Shown: positions 19,886 to 28,446 of the stretch, piece by piece
Layout: each line of letters begins with the position of its first letter
How positions within the stretch are numbered: the stretch's first letter is position 1
NCBI GenBank assembly: GCA_963763855.1
Contig: CAVXPU010000005.1
Coordinates: 2,790,001 to 2,854,000, forward strand
From: JAIBCC01 sp963763855
Lineage (GTDB): Bacteria > Acidobacteriota > Blastocatellia > Pyrinomonadales > Pyrinomonadaceae
Direction: 5' to 3'
DNA length: 64,000 nt
Position numbers and translations under genes: made by a program
Notes under the pieces: model-generated
What the model saw: the letters and a program-made list of their open reading frames with translations, nothing else
The model's database searches: none
What the model was told of the DNA's origin: nothing

Positions 19886-20306
19886 ATTTTATTTATCGAA
19901 AGTTCCTTTGTTTTCATGTGTTTTGCCCTGAATATTAAAAAAGTAAGAAACGAAATTTTTACAAAATCCTTCCCGAACGGATCTATAACCGCAAAAATTA
20001 ATCTATCTTTCTTAGCTTGTTTAACTAATCTTGAGATATGTAGAAAAACTTATTTGAATCAAAAGCCGAGCAAGCGTTTAATTCGGAGGGATCAGTTAGT
20101 AGGCTTCCCTTTCCACTAACTACTTTTTAATCTTACCAATTATTTCTCAAATGAGCAACATTTTTTTGTTTTTTTTAATAATGTTTATCAAATCGATTAA
20201 ATATAGGTAAATATTGGCTTTGCGGCAGAATCGCAATCAACATTGGCGACTTGCAGCAAAATTATTTTCGATTTTTGCGTTTTAGTTGTGGAAGGAGAGG
20301 GGCATT
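19886..20306. other. Divergent intergenic region between the sigma-like and zinc-finger genes
   Basis: About 420 bp without a convincing gene. It is AT-rich and must hold the divergent promoters of the two regulators. An inverted repeat AGTTAGT (20094-20100) / ACTAACT (20115-20121) followed by a short T-run forms a possible hairpin on the plus strand. No clear -35/-10 pair could be fixed. Confidence 0.4.
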
Positions 20307-20330
20307 ATGGCTTTACTTTTAATGTCATGA
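20307..20330 (+). promoter_or_regulatory. Putative leader peptide with strong ribosome binding site
   Basis: A purine-rich GGAAGGAGAGG (20290-20300) lies 6 nt before an ATG opening the 7-codon frame MALLLMS. Its TGA overlaps the ATG at 20327 of the zinc-finger gene (ATGA overlap). Such an arrangement would couple translation of the downstream gene to the leader. It may be fortuitous, since the same ribosome binding site could reach the 20327 start less efficiently. Confidence 0.35.
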
Positions 20331-20716
20331 AACAGAAATGGTCGGATTATTCGATACGTCCAATGAGAAGAAAAATATTGAGCAATAGAGGCTCTTCGGT
20401 TTCCTTAAAGATGATTACCTTTTGTAAAAACGTGCATTGCCCTGCTTCCCAAGACTTACTTGCGTTCCAAAAAGGTGAGACTTCAATTAAGGAAAATGGG
20501 GAAATCCAAAAACATTTAGAAACGTGCGAATTTTGTGCGGCGGAGATTGAATTCTATGAAAACGCACCACAGGCGGAAGAAATTGTCGCCAGCGTAGATA
20601 TTCCTTTACCACTTTATCAATTAGCCGAAGCCCTTTTAAGCAATGGACAAAAGAAATATACGATGCTTAATAAATTGCTAAATGAAAGCGAAGGGCTTTC
20701 ATTGAACAAAGTTTAA
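20327..20716 (+). CDS. Small zinc-finger protein (zf-HC2 / anti-sigma-like)
   Basis: 129 aa from the ATG at 20327. The core CPASQDLLAFQKGET...HLETCEFCAAEIEFYENAP matches the HX3CX2C zinc site of anti-sigma zf-HC2 domains, with an upstream Cys. There is no membrane segment, so it would be a soluble version. Other in-frame starts exist further in (for example MITFCKNVHC), so the length is uncertain. It is divergent from the sigma-like gene at 18728-19885, which makes it a candidate partner, though co-directional pairs are more usual. It ends 18 bp before the stop of the convergent acyl-CoA synthetase locus. Confidence 0.6.
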   Translation: MKQKWSDYSIRPMRRKILSNRGSSVSLKMITFCKNVHCPASQDLLAFQKGETSIKENGEIQKHLETCEFCAAEIEFYENAPQAEEIVASVDIPLPLYQLAEALLSNGQKKYTMLNKLLNESEGLSLNKV

Positions 20717-20734
20717 TCTTAAATCTTGAAACTT

Positions 20735-22567
20735 TTAGCTTCCGCAGATTTCGTCAATTGCCTCTTCGTATTTTTGGTCAATCACACCGCGTTTGATTTT
20801 TAAGGTTGGTGTCATTTCGCCTTTATCGATTGAAAATTCTCTAGGAAGCAAATAAACACGCTTTACTCTTTCATAATCGGCTAATTCTCTGGTCAAGGAA
20901 ACAGCTTCATTTTGCACAATTTTAACAACATTCTGGACGCTCACAAAGCTCTTCTCGTGAGCCGTTGATATCAATTTTATTTTCTTCCAAAACAGCTTTT
21001 AGAGTTTCCCAATCAGGCACGATTAACGCTCCAACCTGTTTTCTATTTGCCCCAACCACAACTGCCTGTGCGACCAAAGCACTTTGTTTCAAAAGACTTT
21101 CTACCTGCTGCGGAGCAATATATTTACCGTTTGAAAGTTTGAAAAGGTCTTTTTTCCGGTCGGTAATATAGAAATGCCCATCGTCGCCTTCGTAGCCAAT
21201 GTCGCCCGTGTGATACCAACCGTCTTTCAAAACTTCCGCTGTTAATTCGGGTTTATTATAGTATCCCCTCATCACACATTTGCCGCGAATCAGCAATTCG
21301 CCATCTTCCGCAAGCTTGATGTCAATTCCCTCAAAAGGAATTCCAATTGAATTATAATGATTATTTTCCGGTCGATTGGCAGATGAAACGCAGCCTTCGG
21401 TCATGCCATATCCTTGCAAAATCGGGATTCCCGCCGCCCCAAAATGCGTAACTTAATTTTTTGGAAAGCGGAGCACCACCCGAAACAAAGAAACGAAGTT
21501 TGCCGCCAACTCCTGCCCGCCATTTTGAAAAAACGAGTTTATCGGCAATCGCATGTTTTGCCGCCAAAGCCGGTCGGAACAGCTTTTCCGTTTCTCTTTG
21601 TAATCCCAATATTCCTGCCCAATTTCCAACGCCCACGAAAAAAGTTTAGTTTTCCAACCGCCTGCCGACATCCCTTTTTTAACAATTTTGTGATAAACCT
21701 GTTCGAAAAGTCTCGGAACGGCTGTCATAACAGTCGGCTGAACTTCCTGCAAGCCCGGTGCTAATTGTTCAAAAGCCGAACAATAATGAACCGCCACGCC
21801 ATTGCAAGCCAAAACGTAAAAAACACTTCGCTCGAAAATATGGGATAAAGGCAAAACGGAAAGCGAACGATCCGTCGGCAAAATCGGTAATCCTTTTGAG
21901 ATGGCTAAAATATTTGAAGTGAAATTTTCGTGCGTCAGCATCACGCCTTTTGGTTCGCCGGTTGTGCCGCGATGTATAGATAATCGTCGCTAAATCGTCT
22001 GTTTTAATTTCGGCCAAAAGTCTATCGAAAGCTTTTTCATCAATTTTATTTATCTCATCGCCTTTTTGCTCAAGCTGCGCAAAAGTCATTACCCGCGAAT
22101 CATTTTCGGGAATCGATCGTCTTCAAAAAAGATTAATTTTTCGAGTTGCTCAACTCCTTCGAGAGCTCGCATCGCGTGTTTCCAAAGTTTTTTGCCGGAA
22201 ATAAATAATGCTTTCGCACCGGAATCTTCGAGAATATAGCGGATTTGTTCTACGGCTTGAGTGGTATAAATCGGCACATTAACGCCCCGAAGCGATAGAA
22301 TCGCCAGATCGGCATACGACCATTCGGGACGATTTTCGGAAATAATCGCAACGCTTGTCGCCCGCCTTTACGCCAATATCTGCCAAGCCAAGCGTGATTT
22401 TCTTCAGCTTTTCGATAATTTCGGTATAAGAAATACCCTGCCAGGAATCATTAACTTTATAATTCCAAGCGTCCGGCTTTCTTAAAACGCAACAACGATT
22501 CCAACATAAATTGCGGAATCGTCTGCGAAAATTCTTCAAACCCGATTAAATTTGTGGTATGTGCCAT
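20735..22567 (-). pseudogene. Long-chain acyl-CoA synthetase (AMP-forming), broken by about seven frameshifts
   Basis: From an ATG at 22567 (MAHTTNLIGFEEFSQTIPQFM) a complete FadD15-like enzyme of about 610 residues can be stitched across frames. The pieces include ISYTEIIEKLKKITLG, ISENRPEWSYADLAIL, the ATP-binding loop, LSVLPLSHIFERS, LRFFVSGGAPLSKKL, MTEGCVSSANRP, WYHTGDIGYEGDDGHFYITDRKKDLFKLSNGKY and TPTLKIKRGVI. Frame changes fall near 22490, 22355, 22095, 21965, 21600, 21430 and 20945. The one near 21965 is inside the AMP-binding motif: deleting one base restores YTSGTTGEPKGVM. Residue conservation between breaks is excellent, which argues for recent inactivation or local sequence errors rather than old decay. 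The intact product would activate fatty acids with CoA. Confidence 0.85.
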
Positions 22568-22648
22568 GATTAATAATGTTGAAATTATCTCTTAGTTTCG
22601 GGAATTAGCAAAATTAGAACGGTATAATTAATATCCGTTTCAAAAATT

Positions 22649-23068
22649 CTATCTCAATACAGCCGCACCTTTCCGCATTAAAATCGAGCAACGCGAAGTG
22701 CAAATTAGTTTGCCTTTGTCGTTGGCAATTTCGATATTCCAGACTGTTAGCGATTTGCCATTATACAACGGTTTTGCCTCGATTGTAATTTTGCCTTTGC
22801 TCACGGCACGAACGTGATTTGCGTTTATTTCAATTCCCACGGGCGAATATTTTTCCAAATCAATGCTCGAAACCGCCGCGATTGATGCCGCTGTTTCGCA
22901 AAGAAACAGAGAAACTCCGCCATTCATAATTCCCAGATATTGATGCACTCGCGGCGTTACATCCATCGTTAAAACGGCACGTTCGGCTTCGGCAACCTCA
23001 ATTTTTATCCCAAGAAATTGAATCAATTCATTTTCCTGAGTCTTTTTTATCAGTTCAATCTTGTCCAT
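22649..23068 (-). CDS. PaaI-type hotdog-fold thioesterase
   Basis: 139 aa from the ATG at 23068 (MDKIELIKKTQENELIQFLG); an in-frame start at 23098 is also possible. The family signature VHQYLGIMNGGVSLFLCETAASIAA contains the HxxxGxxxGG region, with an acidic residue in the helix. YSPVGIEINANHVRA is the second conserved block. It hydrolyses acyl- or aryl-CoA thioesters; the exact substrate is unknown. It lies just upstream of the acyl-CoA synthetase locus in the same direction, so the two are a plausible functional pair. Confidence 0.85.
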   Translation of the reverse strand: MDKIELIKKTQENELIQFLGIKIEVAEAERAVLTMDVTPRVHQYLGIMNGGVSLFLCETAASIAAVSSIDLEKYSPVGIEINANHVRAVSKGKITIEAKPLYNGKSLTVWNIEIANDKGKLICTSRCSILMRKGAAVLR

Positions 23069-23154
23069 ATTTTGTGAGAATAGTCTGCCACAAGCCAATT
23101 AATTTTTATAGTTGATTTTGCCTTTTCACTAATAACGCATTACCTTATATTTTT

Positions 23155-24327
23155 ATGCTACAAGATTCAAAACCCATCAGAATATTGAAAATTCTGCTCC
23201 ACATCACTTTTTTCGTCTGCGGAATCACCACGATTCTGATTGGTCAGGTTTTACCTTTTTTAGCCGAACGTTTTTCGCTCAACGATTTGCAAGCCGGTTT
23301 TATGTTTCCCGCACAATTTTCCGGTTCACTGATCGGAACATTTTTGACCAGTAAATTTGGCAAACGCAACAAATTTTCACTCGCAACTTTGATCGGGATT
23401 TGCTTGATGGGATTAGGCATTTTGGGATTAAATCTGCCCTTTGAATTATGTTTGGTCGCTTTTTTTCTTAACGGCATTGGAGTTGGGCTAACGCTGCCTT
23501 CCATAAATATGTTGATTTATGAACTCAATCCAACTCGGGCTAGTTCTGCCGTAAATATTCTCAATTTCGTTTGGGGAGTTGGTGCAATTATATGTTCGCT
23601 AACGGTTTACAGCGTTTCGAAAGCTATCGGATTCTTTCCCATCAGCATTGTTCTTTCAGCAATTTTGTTTGCAATTGCGATTGGTTTGTGGCTGCTGCCA
23701 AGTAATTTAGAAGAAAAGCCTGTGGCGACTGATGATGATTCAATTGATTTTTCCGTACCGATTTGGACAAATCCGATTGCCTGGTTAATCGCGGGATTTA
23801 ACTTTATACACGTTGGATTTGAAACTTCGATGGGCGGCTGGTTGCCAACTTATACGGAAAGATTGGTCGGCAAATCATTTGAATGGTGGCTTGCACCAAC
23901 CTTTATATTCTTTCTGCTTTTTGTTGTCGGACGTGGCGTTGCTCCAATCTTTTTACGGTTGATGGATGAAATGAAAATGCTTATCTTGAGCGTTATAACA
24001 ATGCTCTTTGGATTGATTATATTATTGATATCAAAAGACTTACTGATGCTCTGCCTAGGATCGGCAATTGCCGGATTCGGCACGTCATCTGTTTTTCCAA
24101 ACAACATGTCGCGATTCACAAAAACTTTTGGAGCATCAGCCAGCCGACGTGCTACGCCATTTTTTATCGCCGGAACTCTCGGAGCGACTTTCACAACTCA
24201 GGTGATCGGCTATACCTCAAATTACTTTAACAGCTTAAATTCAGGGATGTTTATCCTACTGGGAAGTGTAATAATATTACTTATTTTGCAGGTTATTCTG
24301 ATGTTTCCAAAACTACAGAAAAATTAA
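23155..24327 (+). CDS. MFS transporter
   Basis: 390 aa with about 12 hydrophobic segments. The loop after helix 2 reads TSKFGKRNKFSLATLIG, the major-facilitator loop motif. The halves are separated by a short acidic loop (EEKPVATDDDSIDF, near residue 190). The overall look is of the FucP/sugar-porter-like or YfkF-like group, but no substrate can be assigned. It is divergent from the thioesterase gene (86 bp apart) and followed by the hairpin-rich element at 24347-24605, which could also terminate it. Confidence 0.85.
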   Translation: MLQDSKPIRILKILLHITFFVCGITTILIGQVLPFLAERFSLNDLQAGFMFPAQFSGSLIGTFLTSKFGKRNKFSLATLIGICLMGLGILGLNLPFELCLVAFFLNGIGVGLTLPSINMLIYELNPTRASSAVNILNFVWGVGAIICSLTVYSVSKAIGFFPISIVLSAILFAIAIGLWLLPSNLEEKPVATDDDSIDFSVPIWTNPIAWLIAGFNFIHVGFETSMGGWLPTYTERLVGKSFEWWLAPTFIFFLLFVVGRGVAPIFLRLMDEMKMLILSVITMLFGLIILLISKDLLMLCLGSAIAGFGTSSVFPNNMSRFTKTFGASASRRATPFFIAGTLGATFTTQVIGYTSNYFNSLNSGMFILLGSVIILLILQVILMFPKLQKN

Positions 24328-24346
24328 AATCTTCGGCAGGTAATAA

Positions 24347-24605
24347 AAAAAGAGGATGTCTAAGAACGTGAATTTGCCCGTTTGCGGGCTAAAGAATCAA
24401 GCTCCATGCGTCAGCTTGGAGCTTTAGTTAAATGAGAATAAGCCCGTTTGCGGGCGACAGAGGTTGCGTAAGCCTTAAATATAAACGCTTTACACATTTG
24501 TCGCCCACGAAGTGGGCTTTTATGATTATTTCAATCACTTACACGCTCTCGCGTGTAGCTTAATTCTATCGTCCGCAAAACGGACTTTTCAGACATCCTC
24601 TTTTT
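24347..24605. repeat. Hairpin-rich element bounded by 15-bp inverted repeats (MITE-like)
   Basis: The ends are AAAAAGAGGATGTCT (24347-24361) and its exact reverse complement (24591-24605). Inside are at least five further hairpins: GCCCGTTTGCGGGC (near 24378); AAGCTCCA/TGGAGCTT (24400-24425); a second GCCCGTTTGCGGGC (near 24450) with CGACA able to pair with TGTCG further on; GCCCACGAAGTGGGC (near 24503); ACACGC/GCGTGT (24541-24556); and GTCCG/CGGAC (24571-24585). It encodes no protein. The right end read inwards (AAAAAGAGGATGTCTGAAAAG) resembles the left end of the IS1182-family remnant at 45295, so this may be a non-autonomous element. It could also act as a terminator between convergent genes. 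Confidence 0.7.
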
Positions 24606-24626
24606 CGATATAAAGTTAGTAATTTA

Positions 24627-25415
24627 TTAACCAAACAATTTACCAAAAACATTTGAAGCTTTTTGATTTAACCAACTGGTAGCTGCCTCGCCTGCGGGTG
24701 CAGCAAAACTTCTTAATAATCCGCTGCTGCTTGAATTTAACCAATTTGTTACTGAGCCGCCTAGCCCGGAAGTTACGTTCGAAAGCCAATCTTTACCTTT
24801 ACTGTAAAGATCAATTCCTTTTGATAAAACTCCGCCAACCCCAGTATTGCCCAGAAAATTCTGTGCTTTTCCCAACAAATTACCTGCTCCACCCGTGAAG
24901 GCTCCGGCAACACTTCCTAGCATAGCAAGTGGGTTTTTGCTTTTTATCGCATCATAAGCTCCTACTGCTGCCGATGCAATTTTCAAAGCTCCACCAATCG
25001 CAGTCCCAATACCTGGAACAAACATTGCAATTGTTGAAAGAATCGGTAACGCTTTTTTCAAAAAACCGCCAACCTTACCCAAGGCTTTGCCAATTCCGCC
25101 AAACAATTTTTTGAAAAATCCGCCTTTTTTCTTCTTTTTTGCGGGAGCCGGCGAGGCTTCAACCGGTTTTGAACTCTCCAGACTCGAATTCGAACGAACA
25201 TTCGTCGTACTTTTATTGAAGCACCTCATCATTGAATCCATCGCACCCTGCAATGCGTCAGACGAAACCTTTGCACCGCCACCGCTGAACGAACCGCCTT
25301 GCGAATTGCCCGGAGCCTGCAAGGTACCGCCTTGGTTGCCGAGTGATCTATCTAATGCGTTCGAGAAATTATTGCTGGTATGACAGTGATGTTTACTTAT
25401 ATGATTTTGGCTCAT
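24627..25415 (-). CDS. Unknown Gly/Ala-rich protein with a cationic amphipathic core
   Basis: 262 aa, not recognised. Residues 1-90 are polar and Gly/Ser/Gln-rich (GNQGGTLQAPGNSQGGSFSGGG) and start with a His/Cys-containing tail (HISKHHCHTS). Then comes a basic block KKKKKGGFFKKLFGGIGKALGKVGGFLKK, then a hydrophobic stretch LPILSTIAMFVPGIGTAIGGALKIASAAVGAY, then Gly/Ser-rich repeats with WL pairs (KDWLSNV, TNWLNSS, TSWLNQK). There is no signal peptide. The core looks like a membrane-active amphipathic segment, similar in feel to pore-forming, phage-ejection or injected-effector proteins. That is inference from composition. It stands alone between the hairpin element and the aminopeptidase gene. 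Confidence 0.6.
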   Translation of the reverse strand: MSQNHISKHHCHTSNNFSNALDRSLGNQGGTLQAPGNSQGGSFSGGGAKVSSDALQGAMDSMMRCFNKSTTNVRSNSSLESSKPVEASPAPAKKKKKGGFFKKLFGGIGKALGKVGGFLKKALPILSTIAMFVPGIGTAIGGALKIASAAVGAYDAIKSKNPLAMLGSVAGAFTGGAGNLLGKAQNFLGNTGVGGVLSKGIDLYSKGKDWLSNVTSGLGGSVTNWLNSSSSGLLRSFAAPAGEAATSWLNQKASNVFGKLFG

Positions 25416-25510
25416 TTCCTTTCTCCCAAATTTTTCACGAATTACTTTATGATACTCACGTTATCGTAGAACTTGAGAAATTGTTTCCTATTTTCGAGCC
25501 GAATTTTATT

Positions 25511-28351
25511 TTATTTTGAAAACTTACCTCGAATCTTAACTGCTCGTTCAATAACATCAACGTTTTCCAAAATTTTGAGACGCAAGTCTTTATCCAATTT
25601 CGGATTATCAGCCAGAAATTTATTGACGATTGCCAACGCCTTGTCGCTTTTTTGCCCACCGATAAATGCCGAAAGCCAGCCATTGACGAAGAAAATTTTG
25701 CGATTTCGCTTCAGATTCGGCAGTTCCGCTAATGCTTTTTCGAGATACGGTAGAGTTAAATCCGAATGCTTTGTCGAATTGAAACTGCCAAACGCCGCTT
25801 CGATCCAACTTTCGCTGATTTCTTTGTTAGCCACGAAATCGTTGAAATATTTCGACTTATTCTCAGCCGTTCCGATTCCGGCTTTCGCGGCGTAGGCGTA
25901 ACGTTTTGCATCATCGGAAGTTTCGGTCTTTTCGAGCTCGGCTAAAAGTTTCGGTGCGTCTTTATCGCCTAAAATCAAGAGTTTTGTAACTATGTCGAAC
26001 TTATCTTTTGTTTTAAATTCAAACGGTTTTTGGTTTTTGGCATTCGGTTTTAGAAAATCCTTTAACAATTCTCTTCCGTTTTCACTTGAAACTACGTTCA
26101 AAAATGCTCGATAAAAAGTTATTTTTTGACTTTGCGTTTCTGCCGTCTGCATTTTGTTGATTAAAACTTTCTCGAGTTTGGCGACGAGGTCAGTACCATC
26201 TGCGTGAGCGGATGGATTCTTCTTGGTGTTTGAGCCGCTCGCTGACGAATTGATGTAATAATTCAAAGCCGTATTCGCCCGCCCGAGCATTGAGGCAACT
26301 ATCATTTCGTCTTTTTCCGCCGCAACATTTTTAATTACTAATTCAACGTACCCCCTCGGATCCATCTCAGCTTCGCGGACAGAATCCCACAAACTTCCAT
26401 ACATCATCGAACGCAGAAAATCATCCTCTTCATTTTGAACATTGGCAAGAATATACTTGCGACTTTTTTCGTCTAAAAGGAAAATGCCGTAGCCGTAATC
26501 TTGGTAGTTTGGGAAGATAAAATTCGCTGTACCAATTGTTGCGGTAAACGCAAATTCCGATGCTCCAGTAACTAAAAGGTCTGGCTTCTTTATGTCAAAG
26601 TAGCCAGCTGAAATCAGATCATTTAATTCAATAGATGAATAAAGTCGGTTACCGCCTTTATATGCCTCGACTATTTTGAATTTCAGTTGCCATCCGATAG
26701 ATTCAGCAAATGGTGCAACTTGTGTGAAATGTAATCCAGTAAGTTGATCTCTTTTATCAACCTTTGGCTGCGTGAGAATCAAAGGTGTCCCTCGCTGATT
26801 AATCCACTTTCTTGCCCAATCATTCAAATCACTTTTACCTACGGTTTCAAATTCACCAACTAAATCCTGCCAAGTCGCATTCTTAAATTCATTTTTCTTC
26901 AAAAAGCTTCTAACCGCTGTTTGAAATTCTTTTTCACCTAAATAAAATTCGGATTGTCGTAGAAACGCCGGAGCTTTGTTGTAAACGATGTTGCCGTAAG
27001 CAGATTTTGCGGCACTTAAATTGGCGATTTCCTGATAGATCGGAGTTGTGCCTTTGGTTGAATCGGTTAGATATGCAGTCTGTTTGGTTCGCTCATAAAA
27101 GACTTTCCACGCATTAAACTCCGGCATAATCTTTTCCATCGCCTTATAACCCATAAAGGTCGCAAACCCTTCTTTGAGCCATAAATCGTCAAACCATTTC
27201 ATCGTCACCGTATCGCCAAACCATTGATGTGCGGCTTCGTGAAAGATGAGATTTGCCCGCGAAATGATGTCGTTTTTGGTGGGCTCAGACGGGAAGATTA
27301 TCGAAGATTCACGCAAAAAAGTCGCTCCCGCGTGTTCCATTCCGCCAAACGGAAATTCGGGAATCAAGACAAGATCATATTTAGGAAACGGAAATTTGTA
27401 ATCAAAATAACCTTCAAGATATTTGATACATTCTCGGTTTAAGCGGAAAACTTCGGCGGAATGTTGTTTGAATTTTTCAGCTTGTGATTTGCGAACGTAA
27501 ACTTTTGGAACTACAAATTTTTTAGGTGGAGTTTTATCTTTTTTGTCAGGATCATCTACGCTATTTGTTTCATCAAGAGCATATAACATCTCAGCTCTTT
27601 CATCTTTTAATTCCGCAAAATCCCCAGCGGCAAAGGCAAAAACGTAGGTTGAAATAGGTTTTGTTTCAGCAAACTTAAACTTTTCCTTAATTACTTCCTT
27701 GCGATTTTCTGTATTTTCAGAGGAATCATCTACATACCTTATATGAGCTCCGGTTTTCGCGGTATTTGAAACAACCTTCCATTCTTTCGGAACTGTTAAA
27801 TTCAACTGAAACTTCGCCTTCAGATCCGGCTGATCAAACACAGGAAACGCTGTGCTTGCATCACTCGCCACAAAAAGCGAGTAGATATATTCCGAACTGT
27901 CTTCTTTATCAATGTAGCGTGTGATTGCCGAACCGCTGGTCGAAATTGGCGAAGTAAAATTGAGTTTTATGACATTTTCGCCTTGCTTTGCATTTTTAAT
28001 TACAAGATGTTCGTTAATTTCTTCAAACTCCGCAGGCTTACCGTTTAACTCAACATCTTTTATCGAATACGCATCTTCCTTACCTTTAATCTTTCGCCAG
28101 TCAAGTATGATTTGCTGCCCGAATGCATCGGCTGATGCCGACGCTACTGACAATCCAATATTAATTTCACCCTTCAAAACAGGCGACATTTTCTCAAGTG
28201 TCAGATTCAATCCATAACGCACATCGCTGTAATGCTTCGCCCGCCAAATCGCGAGTTCGTGTGAAACTCCGGGTTCGATGGGCGGCTGTTGTGAAAAAAT
28301 TGTTGTTGTCATTAGTAAAAAAAGTGCGAAAAGTAGAAGTCGGAGAATCAT
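25511..28351 (-). CDS. M1 family aminopeptidase (secreted zinc metallopeptidase)
   Basis: 946 aa from the ATG at 28351, chosen because it gives a clean signal peptide (MILRLLLFALFLLMTTTIFSQ); an ATG 36 bp upstream also exists. The exopeptidase motif is GGMEH (residues 336-340), where the first Ala of GAMEN is Gly. The zinc site is HEAAHQWFGD (371-375) with the third ligand Glu394 in LKEGFATF, the correct spacing for M1 gluzincins. The C-terminal 300 residues are helical, ERAP1-C-like. It removes N-terminal residues from peptides, presumably in the periplasm or outside the cell. The TonB gene lies upstream on the same strand with a terminator-like hairpin between. Confidence 0.93.
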   Translation of the reverse strand: MILRLLLFALFLLMTTTIFSQQPPIEPGVSHELAIWRAKHYSDVRYGLNLTLEKMSPVLKGEINIGLSVASASADAFGQQIILDWRKIKGKEDAYSIKDVELNGKPAEFEEINEHLVIKNAKQGENVIKLNFTSPISTSGSAITRYIDKEDSSEYIYSLFVASDASTAFPVFDQPDLKAKFQLNLTVPKEWKVVSNTAKTGAHIRYVDDSSENTENRKEVIKEKFKFAETKPISTYVFAFAAGDFAELKDERAEMLYALDETNSVDDPDKKDKTPPKKFVVPKVYVRKSQAEKFKQHSAEVFRLNRECIKYLEGYFDYKFPFPKYDLVLIPEFPFGGMEHAGATFLRESSIIFPSEPTKNDIISRANLIFHEAAHQWFGDTVTMKWFDDLWLKEGFATFMGYKAMEKIMPEFNAWKVFYERTKQTAYLTDSTKGTTPIYQEIANLSAAKSAYGNIVYNKAPAFLRQSEFYLGEKEFQTAVRSFLKKNEFKNATWQDLVGEFETVGKSDLNDWARKWINQRGTPLILTQPKVDKRDQLTGLHFTQVAPFAESIGWQLKFKIVEAYKGGNRLYSSIELNDLISAGYFDIKKPDLLVTGASEFAFTATIGTANFIFPNYQDYGYGIFLLDEKSRKYILANVQNEEDDFLRSMMYGSLWDSVREAEMDPRGYVELVIKNVAAEKDEMIVASMLGRANTALNYYINSSASGSNTKKNPSAHADGTDLVAKLEKVLINKMQTAETQSQKITFYRAFLNVVSSENGRELLKDFLKPNAKNQKPFEFKTKDKFDIVTKLLILGDKDAPKLLAELEKTETSDDAKRYAYAAKAGIGTAENKSKYFNDFVANKEISESWIEAAFGSFNSTKHSDLTLPYLEKALAELPNLKRNRKIFFVNGWLSAFIGGQKSDKALAIVNKFLADNPKLDKDLRLKILENVDVIERAVKIRGKFSK

Positions 28352-28377
28352 AATTTGCAATCTTACCGCAAATAACA

Positions 28378-28408
28378 AAAGCGGCAAAACTTTTTCAAGT
28401 CTGCCGCA
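28378..28408 (-). terminator. Rho-independent terminator downstream of the TonB gene
   Basis: On the minus strand a GCGGCA stem pairs with TGCCGC across a 15-nt loop and is followed by TTTTGTT. It lies after the TonB gene and before the aminopeptidase start, so the two genes may be separately transcribed. Confidence 0.55.
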
Positions 28409-28420
28409 TTTTAGAAAAGA

Positions 28421-28446
28421 GTTGCAGGCAAGATGCCTGCGTTGCC
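28421..28446. repeat. Short palindromic repeat, copy 2
   Basis: GCAGGCAAGATGCCTGC core, nearly identical to 3721-3747 but inverted. It touches the TAG stop of the TonB gene (28447-28449). A gene-end location for both copies suggests a dispersed intergenic repeat family. Confidence 0.7.

Noticed and set aside
20094..20128. Hairpin with T-run as a terminator
   Set aside because: No plus-strand gene ends here. It lies in the upstream region of the zinc-finger gene and may be structural or chance.
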